7,340 bases of DNA from DASXIW01 sp036497785 (GTDB lineage: Bacteria; Pseudomonadota; Alphaproteobacteria; Acetobacterales; Acetobacteraceae). A program made the translations under genes and the position numbers. Positions 1 through 5,253 of the stretch are shown piece after piece (the stretch's first letter is position 1; each line of letters starts with the position of its first letter). The DNA lies in NCBI GenBank assembly GCA_036497785.1, contig DASXIW010000198.1:1-7340 (forward strand), in the 5' to 3' direction. Below the pieces are notes generated by a model that did no database searches, was not told the origin of the DNA, and worked only from the letters and a program-made list of their open reading frames with translations.

Positions 1-977
1 TGGGCGACGCGGTCGACTTCGATCTTGCCCTGGAACACGCCGCGGGAATGGCCGGTGAGCACGTTCTTCACGGTCTGGCGGCTGGCGGTGGCCGGGGCGT
101 CGTGCCGGACCACCGTGGTGAAATCGGCGTGCTGGTCGCCGCCGAGCAATTGGGCGGCGTTGAGATGGGCGGCTGATTTCTCGCCGGCAAGCCTGGCATG
201 CACCTCCATGCGGGCGAGCCGGGCGCCCAGAGTGAGGGCGAAGCTGTCATAGACGCCGCGCGCCGCGACATCGGCGTAGAGGGTAGAGAGATGGAAGGCG
301 GAAGGCGATTCATCCTGCAGGCGCAGATGGATCAGCCGGGCATCCTCGCCGACGGTGATGGAGAAGACGGGGTTGTGGAGGTAGGTGCCTTCGCCGACGG
401 CGATTTCCACCAGCGTGAGGGAGGCGCCGCGCATGATCTGCACGGAATGGCGGGGATGGAAGGCGACCGGACGCTCACCCGGATCGGTGGCGAGGCTGAC
501 CAGCAGCAGCGTGCCGGCATCCATGCCCTCCGGCACCGAGATGGCGGCGCCATCCTCGGCCAGCATGGTGTTCAGCGCGACCAGCTTGTCGTCGGCCGGG
601 CGGGCGAGCGTGCCGAAGGCTGGGGCACCGGTGCGCACGGAGACATGGGACGGCACGGCGGACAGGTCGTTGCGGAAGCGACCGTCGACGAAGACGAGGC
701 GCGGGCCTTCGATGGCGGGCAGCCGGGCCAGGAGTGCCGCGCAGTCGGGGGCCGGCGCCAGCGGTTCGTGGAAGGCGAGGTCGGAGATCGGGCGCAGGCT
801 GGTGTAGTGCCATGCTTCCTCCCGCGCGCCGGGAAGGCCGGTGCGGCGGAAGGACTCGGCGGCCGCTTCGCGCAGGGCGGCGTCACCGCGCAGACGGTGC
901 TTGGCGACGTCGTAGCGTGCTAGGAAGCTGGCGGCGCCGGCCTGCAAGGCGGAAGCGGGCTTCAGAGCGGCGCTCAT
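1..977 (-). CDS. sufD: SufD, Fe-S cluster assembly protein (3' end beyond window)
   Basis: SufD is a scaffold subunit of the cytosolic SufBC2D complex, which builds Fe-S clusters; it pairs with SufB through a beta-helix core. The frame is open from the ATG at 977 to the left edge, giving 325 complete codons. Family members are about 420-440 residues, so roughly the last 100 are missing. Visible family marks are an N-terminal E54-A-W-H-Y-T-S-L segment (compare ENWKYTPL in E. coli), the strand R93-LVFVDGRF101, and GVFQGKI at residues 313-319. The motif holding the functional histidine of SufD (His360 in E. coli, in CSHGATVG) would lie beyond the edge and cannot be checked. The start is supported by the ATGA overlap with the sufC stop (974-977) and a GGAGG (982-986) four bases upstream. 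Translation is probably coupled to sufC. A cysteine desulfurase gene (sufS) commonly follows, but it is not in view. Confidence 0.95.
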   Translation of the reverse strand, partial: MSAALKPASALQAGAASFLARYDVAKHRLRGDAALREAAAESFRRTGLPGAREEAWHYTSLRPISDLAFHEPLAPAPDCAALLARLPAIEGPRLVFVDGRFRNDLSAVPSHVSVRTGAPAFGTLARPADDKLVALNTMLAEDGAAISVPEGMDAGTLLLVSLATDPGERPVAFHPRHSVQIMRGASLTLVEIAVGEGTYLHNPVFSITVGEDARLIHLRLQDESPSAFHLSTLYADVAARGVYDSFALTLGARLARMEVHARLAGEKSAAHLNAAQLLGGDQHADFTTVVRHDAPATASRQTVKNVLTGHSRGVFQGKIEVDRVA

Positions 978-1723
978 GCCGCCTCCGCTATCACCGACGC
1001 GTAGCCGCCGGCTTCCAGCGCATGGGCCAGTTCCGGGCCGCCGGAGCGGACGATGCGGCCATTGGCGAGCACGTGCACGCGATCCGGGATGATATGGTCC
1101 AGCAGGCGCTGGTAATGGGTGATCACCAGGGTGGAGAAGCCCGGCCCGCGCAGGGCGTTGACGCCGTCGGCCACGATCTTGAGCGCGTCGATGTCGAGGC
1201 CGCTATCGGTCTCGTCCAGAATGGCGAGCTTCGGGCGCAGGATCGCCATCTGCAGCACCTCGTTGCGCTTCTTCTCGCCGCCGGAGAAGCCCACATTCAC
1301 GTTGCGCTTCAGCATGTCGTCGGACATGGACAGGCGCTTGATCTCGGCCCGGCTGAGTTTGAGAAATTGCACGGCGTCCAGCTCCGCTTCGCCGCGGGCG
1401 CGGCGGAGGGCGTTCAGCGCGGTGCGCAGGAAATTGGCGTTGTTCACACCGGGGAGTTCGACCGGATACTGGAACGCCAGGAACAGGCCGATGGCGGCGC
1501 GTTCCTCCGGCTCCATGGCCAGCAGGTCGTGACCGTCGAAGGTGGCGGTGCCGCCGGTGACCTCATAGCCCTCGCGGCCGGATAGGACGTAGGACAGGGT
1601 GGATTTGCCCGATCCGTTCGGCCCCATGATGGCATGTACTTCGCCATCGGGCACGACAAGGTCGATCCCGCGCAGGATCTCCTTGCCATCGACGGTCGCG
1701 GTCAGTCCCTTGATCTCGAGCAT
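974..1723 (-). CDS. sufC: SufC, ABC-type ATPase of the SufBCD complex
   Basis: SufC is the soluble ABC ATPase that drives conformational change in SufBC2D during Fe-S cluster assembly; it is not a transporter subunit. The 249 residues match the usual length of about 250. All ATPase motifs are intact: Walker A GPNGSGKS (34-41), Q-loop Q85 in AFQYPVELPG, signature FSGGEKKR (146-153), Walker B LAILDE (166-171) followed by the SufC-typical TDSGLDIDALK, and switch histidine H203 in VITHYQRLL. The ATG at 1723 gives the standard MLEIKGL start. It is preceded by AAGGGA (1732-1737) with 8 bp spacing, and this Shine-Dalgarno shares bases with the sufB stop codon (1736-1738). The gap from sufB is 12 bp. 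The stop overlaps the sufD start by 4 bp. Nothing looks degraded. Confidence 0.98.
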   Translation of the reverse strand: MLEIKGLTATVDGKEILRGIDLVVPDGEVHAIMGPNGSGKSTLSYVLSGREGYEVTGGTATFDGHDLLAMEPEERAAIGLFLAFQYPVELPGVNNANFLRTALNALRRARGEAELDAVQFLKLSRAEIKRLSMSDDMLKRNVNVGFSGGEKKRNEVLQMAILRPKLAILDETDSGLDIDALKIVADGVNALRGPGFSTLVITHYQRLLDHIIPDRVHVLANGRIVRSGGPELAHALEAGGYASVIAEAA

Positions 1724-1735
1724 TGATTCTATCCC

Positions 1736-3220
1736 TTAGCCGACCGAGCCTTCGAGGCTCACGGCGAGCAGCTTCTGGGCTTCCACGGCGAATTCCATCG
1801 GAAGCTCCTTCAGCACGTCCTTGCAGAAGCCGTTGACGATCAGCCCGACCGCGTCTTCTTGGGACAGGCCGCGCTGGCGGCAATAGAATAGCTGGTCGTC
1901 GGCGATCTTGGACGTGGTCGCCTCGTGCTCCAGCCTGGCGGTGGGGTTGCGGATTTCGATGTAGGGCACGGTGTGCGCGCCGCAGCGGTCGCCGATCAGC
2001 AGGCTGTCGCATTGCGTGTGGTTGCGGGCGTTCTGCGCCTTCGGCATCACCCGCACCTGGCCGCGATAGGTGTTGTTGGAGCGGCCGGCGCTGATGCCCT
2101 TGGAGACGATGGTGCTGCTTGTGTTGCGGCCGATATGGATCATCTTCGTGCCGGTATCGGCCTGCTGGTGGTTGGTGGTGACGGCCACCGAGTAGAACTC
2201 GCCCACGCTGTCATCGCCCTGGAGGATGCAGCTGGGGTATTTCCAGGTGATGGCCGAGCCGGTTTCCACCTGCGTCCAGCTGATCTTGCTGCGCGCGCCA
2301 CGGCAGGCGCCGCGCTTGGTGACGAAGTTGTAGATGCCGCCACGGCCCTCAGCGTCGCCGGGGTACCAGTTCTGCACGGTGCTGTATTTGATCTGCGCAT
2401 CTTCCAGCGCCACCAGTTCCACCACCGCCGCGTGCAGCTGGTTTTCGTCGCGCTGCGGCGCGGTGCAGCCTTCGAGGTAGGAGACGTAGGCCCGGTCCTC
2501 GGCGATGATCAGCGTGCGCTCGAACTGGCCGGTGTTGCGGGCGTTGATGCGGAAATAGGTGGACAGCTCCATCGGGCAGCGCACGCCCTTAGGGATGAAT
2601 ACGAAGCTGCCATCGGTGAACACGGCGGAGTTGAGCGCGGCGAAGTAGTTGTCGCCGGCGGGGACGACGCTGCCGAGGTACTGGCGCACCAGATCGGGGT
2701 ATTCCTGCACCGCCTCGCTGATCGGGCAGAAGATCACGCCGACCTTGGCAAGGGATTCGCGGAACGTGGTGGCGACGGAGACGCTGTCGAACACCGCATC
2801 GACGGCGACCTGGGGTGGGGCGTTCGGGTCCGGTTCGACGCCGGCCAGGATGGCGCGCTCCTTCAGCGGGATGCCGAGCTTCTCATAGGTGCGCAGCAGT
2901 TCGGGATCGACCTCGTCGAGCGATTTGGGGCCGGTCTTCTTCTTTGGCGCGGCGTAGTAGTGCAGTTCCTGGTAGTCGATCGGCGGATGATGCACTTTCG
3001 CCCAGTTCGGCTCCTCCATCTGCACCCAGGCGGCATAGGCCTTCAGGCGCCAGGCGAGCAGCCATTCCGGCTCGTTCTTGCGGGCCGAGATGAGGCGGAT
3101 AGTGTCCTCGCTCAGTCCCTTCGGCGCGACATCCATTTCGATGTCGGTCGTGAAACCCCATTTATAGGCGGATTCCGTGAAGGACTGGACAGTGTCGAGG
3201 GTTTCGGCGACGGCGGGCAT
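1736..3220 (-). CDS. sufB: SufB, Fe-S cluster scaffold protein
   Basis: SufB is the scaffold subunit that accepts sulfur and, with SufD, holds the nascent Fe-S cluster in the SufBC2D complex. At 494 residues it is one shorter than E. coli SufB (495). The C-terminal core is very well conserved: QCDSLLIGDRCGAHT carries C404, and LEHEATTSKI carries H432 and E433. These correspond by position to E. coli C405, H433 and E434, residues implicated in cluster assembly. The protein ends in the family-typical LEGSVG. The N-terminal region includes the usual YKWGF (19-23) and a lysine-rich APKKK segment. The ATG at 3220 is preceded by AGGGA (3228-3232) at 7 bp spacing, which overlaps the stop codon of the upstream regulator gene; the two genes are only 10 bp apart. 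No isc-type cysteine desulfurase lies between the regulator and sufB, unlike the iscR-iscS-suf order known in many other alphaproteobacteria. Confidence 0.98.
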   Translation of the reverse strand: MPAVAETLDTVQSFTESAYKWGFTTDIEMDVAPKGLSEDTIRLISARKNEPEWLLAWRLKAYAAWVQMEEPNWAKVHHPPIDYQELHYYAAPKKKTGPKSLDEVDPELLRTYEKLGIPLKERAILAGVEPDPNAPPQVAVDAVFDSVSVATTFRESLAKVGVIFCPISEAVQEYPDLVRQYLGSVVPAGDNYFAALNSAVFTDGSFVFIPKGVRCPMELSTYFRINARNTGQFERTLIIAEDRAYVSYLEGCTAPQRDENQLHAAVVELVALEDAQIKYSTVQNWYPGDAEGRGGIYNFVTKRGACRGARSKISWTQVETGSAITWKYPSCILQGDDSVGEFYSVAVTTNHQQADTGTKMIHIGRNTSSTIVSKGISAGRSNNTYRGQVRVMPKAQNARNHTQCDSLLIGDRCGAHTVPYIEIRNPTARLEHEATTSKIADDQLFYCRQRGLSQEDAVGLIVNGFCKDVLKELPMEFAVEAQKLLAVSLEGSVG

Positions 3221-3230
3221 TGTGCATTCC

Positions 3231-3776
3231 CTATTCGGCGGCGGGCATGGTCAGGACATTGATCTCGACGTCGTTACTCCCGGTGTCATCGATCCGGCGG
3301 GCGCCGAGCGGCGTATCGATCCGAAAGGCGAGCGGCACGGAGGCGGCGCGCATATCGGCAAGGGTTATGTGGGACAATGCCCGGCGGATGACGGCGTTCA
3401 CCAGATCCCACCTGCCCCGCACGGCGCACATGCTTTGGACGTCGCAATCGCCTTGGTGGCCGTCGACGCAGGCGGTGAGCGCGATCGGACCGTCGATAGC
3501 GGCGATCACGTCGGCGACCGCGATGGCGTGGAGCGGCTTGCACAGGCGGTAGCCGCCCCGGGCGCCACGCTGGGAGGCCACCAGCCCGGCGCCGGCCAGG
3601 GCCTTTAGCACCTTGGCCACCGTCGGTTCGGGCACGCCCGTCGCTAGCGCGATGCCGGGTGACGTTTGCACGGGGTCCGTGCCGAGGCGGCCCGCCTCGG
3701 GACAGCAACGCTCCCCTTCTGCGAGACGTATCAGCACCACGACGGCATAATCCGCCAGCTTTGAAAGCCGGAGCAT
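3231..3776 (-). CDS. Rrf2-family Fe-S-responsive regulator of the SUF operon
   Basis: This is an Rrf2/IscR-type transcription factor of the kind usually found first in proteobacterial suf operons. The MLRLSKLADYAVVVLIRLA start matches these regulators closely. A winged helix-turn-helix covers roughly residues 41-78: recognition helix region GVPEPTVAKVLKAL (47-60), wing RGARGGYRL (70-78). Three cysteines, C103-x7-C111-x5-C117, sit where IscR ligates its 2Fe-2S cluster, so cluster-dependent repression of suf is likely. The conserved TLADM follows. Two oddities stand out. The loop before the HTH (about residues 21-40) is roughly ten residues longer than in IscR and contains a vicinal pair C24-C25. 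There is also a tail of nearly 40 residues after TLADM. The total length is 181, whereas many SUF-type members are near 150. The Shine-Dalgarno AGGA (3787-3790) lies 10 bp before the ATG. I give no symbol because sufR and iscR are both used for different proteins. Confidence 0.93.
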   Translation of the reverse strand: MLRLSKLADYAVVVLIRLAEGERCCPEAGRLGTDPVQTSPGIALATGVPEPTVAKVLKALAGAGLVASQRGARGGYRLCKPLHAIAVADVIAAIDGPIALTACVDGHQGDCDVQSMCAVRGRWDLVNAVIRRALSHITLADMRAASVPLAFRIDTPLGARRIDDTGSNDVEINVLTMPAAE

Positions 3777-3785
3777 GGCTGTGGC

Positions 3786-3798
3786 ATCCTGCGAGGAT
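3786..3798 (-). promoter_or_regulatory. Small hairpin containing the regulator's Shine-Dalgarno
   Basis: This is a perfect 5-bp inverted repeat with a 3-base loop, ATCCT-CGC-AGGAT on the minus strand. The right arm contains AGGA, the only plausible Shine-Dalgarno for the Rrf2-type gene starting at 3776 (10 bp spacing). If it folds in the mRNA, it would partly hide the ribosome-binding site and lower translation of the repressor. The stem is short, so the regulatory meaning is inference; the repeat itself is seen directly. Confidence 0.35.
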
Positions 3799-3803
3799 CG
3801 AGT

Positions 3804-3827
3804 AATCGGACCTTACCAGTCCTGATT
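3804..3827. promoter_or_regulatory. Candidate Rrf2-type operator upstream of the suf operon
   Basis: This is an imperfect palindrome with arms AATCGGAC (3804-3811) and GTCC-T-GATT (3819-3827). The arms are perfectly complementary over 8 bp apart from one extra T at 3823, with a 7-bp spacer. Read on the minus strand, the core GACTGGTAAGGTC agrees at 10 of 13 positions with the E. coli IscR type 1 core GACTRWWWYAGTC, recalled from established knowledge. The outer flanks match poorly. It ends 27 bp before the regulator's ATG and sits between possible -35 and -10 elements, which suits autorepression of rrf2-sufBCD. Binding is inference. Confidence 0.45.
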
Positions 3828-3833
3828 CGGCAA
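3805..3833 (-). promoter_or_regulatory. Possible suf operon promoter (weak match)
   Basis: On the minus strand, TTGCCG (3828-3833; 4 of 6 to TTGACA) is followed after 17 bp by TCCGAT (3805-3810; 3 of 6 to TATAAT). The -10 match is poor. It is included because the spacing is ideal, the element overlaps the palindrome at 3804-3827, and a promoter must exist somewhere upstream of this first operon gene. Confidence 0.22.
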
Positions 3834-3870
3834 ATGGACCATCCGCCCCTCCGCGTCAAGGCCCCACGCA

Positions 3871-3922
3871 TCCCGGTGCGGGAACCTTTTTCGCCGCGGC
3901 GCGTCGCCGGTACGACGGTTCC
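3871..3922. repeat. Cluster of nested inverted repeats in the divergent intergenic region
   Basis: Several dyads are packed into 52 bp. TCCCG-GTG-CGGGA (3871-3883) is followed by ACC and T5 (3887-3891), weakly like a rightward terminator. CGCCGCGGCG (3892-3901) is a perfect palindrome. CGTCG (3902-3906) pairs with CGACG (3913-3917) across 6 bases. GGAACC (3881-3886) and GGTTCC (3917-3922) are inverted copies enclosing the last two. The dyads overlap, so they cannot all form at once. High GC makes short dyads common, so a function (insulating terminator, protein-binding site) is only a possibility. Confidence 0.3.
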
Positions 3923-3931
3923 ATAAGCGAT

Positions 3932-3940
3932 TGGGATAAT
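3932..3940 (+). promoter_or_regulatory. Candidate extended -10 promoter of the efflux operon
   Basis: The sequence TGGGATAAT reads as a TGn extension plus GATAAT, 5 of 6 to the sigma-70 -10 consensus. No convincing -35 hexamer lies 16-19 bp upstream, which is tolerated by extended -10 promoters. Initiation near 3947 would give a leader of about 100 bases carrying the 12-bp palindrome at 3960-3971. Confidence 0.35.
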
Positions 3941-3959
3941 GGTGATACGGGCATGACAT

Positions 3960-3971
3960 CATTGCGCAATG
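3960..3971. promoter_or_regulatory. Perfect 12-bp palindrome, possible operator of the efflux genes
   Basis: CATTGCGCAATG is a perfect palindrome centred between 3965 and 3966. It lies about 20 bp downstream of the candidate -10 element (3932-3940) and 79 bp before the EmrA-type start codon. That is a typical place for a repressor site controlling drug efflux genes. No TetR-, MarR- or LysR-type regulator gene is in the window, so the binding protein, if any, is unknown. Confidence 0.35.
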
Positions 3972-4050
3972 GACTTCCCATCGCCAGCTAGTGGGGTTGA
4001 ACGAAAAAAACGGGTTCCATGGCGGGGCGGCATCGAGAAGGACTTCCTGA

Positions 4051-5253
4051 ATGGCGGATAACCAGGATGTCGAGGAGGCGAAGACACCCGCGACGGATAA
4101 AAGCCTGCAAGATCAACCTCCTGCTCGCAAATCCCCCACCCAAAATCAAGATCAGCGCAGCCCGCCCCCGGAGCTGCGCGATGAGCGGCGGAGCCGCCGC
4201 CGGTCGTGGATTATCCGCATCGTCTTCCTGGCCGTCGTCATCGCGGGGCTGATCGCAGGTGCGACTTACTATGAGCTGACCGCGGATCTTGTCTCCACCG
4301 ACGACGCCTTCACGGATGGCAACGCGGTCACGGTGGCGCCCCGTGTGTCCGGCAATGTGGTGGCGCTTGCCGTGAACGACAACCAGGTCGTGCACAAGGG
4401 AGATCTGCTGTTCCAGATTGATCCGCGAGACTATGAGACGGCCCGCGACCAGGCGGCCGGGCAGTTGGAAGTGGCGCAGGCGCAGCTGGCGTTCGCGCAG
4501 GCGGCGCTGGAGAAAGCCCGCGTGACCTTTCCCGCCCAGCTGGCCGCCGCACAGGGGAATCTGGCGGCCATCAGGGGACAGCTGTTCAAGGCGGAGACGG
4601 ATTATCGGCGGCAGCACACTCTTGCCAAGGCCGCCACCACCCAGGAGCAGGTGGACGCCTCCACCGCGAGCCTGCAGCAAGTGCAGGGGCTGGTGGCGCA
4701 GGCCGAGGCGCAGGTGCGGGAAGCCGAGCCGGTGCCGCAAAATATCACGCAGGCCGAGGCACAGACGAAGCAGCTGGATGGCCAGGTGAAGCAGGCCCAG
4801 GCGCAGCTGGCGCAGGCGGAGCTGAACCTGTCCTACACGAAGGTGGTGGCGCCGCAGGACGGGTATATCACCAAGCGCAACGTGAATGTGGGCGACTACG
4901 CGCAGCCCGGGGCGGCCCTGCTGTCGCTGGTGACCCCCGAGGTCTGGGTGACCGCCAATTTCAAGGAGGACCAGCTGGACCGTATGCGGCCGGGCCAGAA
5001 GGTGGCGGTCACCGTCGATGCGTACCCTCAGCAGAAGCTGCGTGGGCATGTGGACAGCGTGCAGGCGGGATCGGGCTCGAAATTCACGGCGTTTCCGCCG
5101 GAGAACGCGACCGGCAATTTTGTGAAGATCGTGCAGCGCGTGCCCGTGAAGATCGTGATCGATAGCGGGTTGGACCCGAAGATTCCGTTGCCGCTGGGCA
5201 TTTCCGTGGAGCCGACCGTGGATGTCGGCAGCGGGAAGGAGGCGGCGCGTTGA
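4051..5253 (+). CDS. emrA: EmrA-type membrane fusion protein (HlyD family) of a multidrug efflux pump
   Basis: This is the periplasmic adaptor that joins an inner-membrane MFS drug exporter to an outer-membrane channel. The 400 residues compare with 390 in E. coli EmrA. Domains in order are: a hydrophilic cytoplasmic N-terminus rich in Q, P and charged residues (1-52); one membrane anchor (about 53-72, no cleavage site apparent); the EmrA-typical STDDAFTDGN (82-91) leading into the first lipoyl half (APRVSGNV, then DLLFQIDPRDY to 128); and a long Ala/Gln-rich coiled-coil hairpin (about 130-260). The second lipoyl half follows with SYTKVVAPQDGYI from 261, then a beta-barrel with ANFKEDQL from 302 and the EmrA hallmark FPPENATGNF (348-357). 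The ATG at 4051 is preceded by AGAAGGA (4036-4042) at 8 bp spacing. The stop overlaps the next gene's start, which fits a two-gene pump operon. Substrate cannot be read from the sequence. Confidence 0.93.
   Translation: MADNQDVEEAKTPATDKSLQDQPPARKSPTQNQDQRSPPPELRDERRSRRRSWIIRIVFLAVVIAGLIAGATYYELTADLVSTDDAFTDGNAVTVAPRVSGNVVALAVNDNQVVHKGDLLFQIDPRDYETARDQAAGQLEVAQAQLAFAQAALEKARVTFPAQLAAAQGNLAAIRGQLFKAETDYRRQHTLAKAATTQEQVDASTASLQQVQGLVAQAEAQVREAEPVPQNITQAEAQTKQLDGQVKQAQAQLAQAELNLSYTKVVAPQDGYITKRNVNVGDYAQPGAALLSLVTPEVWVTANFKEDQLDRMRPGQKVAVTVDAYPQQKLRGHVDSVQAGSGSKFTAFPPENATGNFVKIVQRVPVKIVIDSGLDPKIPLPLGISVEPTVDVGSGKEAAR
5236..5242 (+). promoter_or_regulatory. Strong Shine-Dalgarno that fixes the TTG start of the MFS gene
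   Basis: AAGGAGG is fully complementary to the anti-Shine-Dalgarno core and lies 7 bp before TTG at 5250. No ATG or GTG is at this spacing in the MFS frame. The first in-frame ATG, residue 26 (5325-5327), falls inside the first membrane helix. This decides the start. Confidence 0.85.

Noticed and set aside
198..923. A 241-codon open frame on the plus strand over sufD
   Set aside because: It is antisense to a clear SufD reading frame that is open from 977 to the window edge; the translation is Gly/Asp/Arg-rich with no domain.
1925..3262. A 445-codon open frame on the plus strand opposite sufB
   Set aside because: It lies wholly antisense to the highly conserved sufB, its translation is low-complexity (V, A, G, D, H, R) with no recognisable domain, and long antisense frames are expected in GC-rich coding DNA.
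3917..4020. Direct repeat GGTTCCAT at 3917-3924 and 4013-4020 in the efflux leader
   Set aside because: Eight bases at one spacing of 96 bp is weak evidence; no third copy and no palindromic character, so I do not claim a binding site pair.
4477..4812. A 15-bp direct repeat (4477-4491 and 4798-4812) inside emrA
   Set aside because: The two copies are in the same frame, 107 codons apart, and encode the Gln/Ala-rich heptads of the two coiled-coil arms. This is normal for the family rather than a mobile or recombination repeat.
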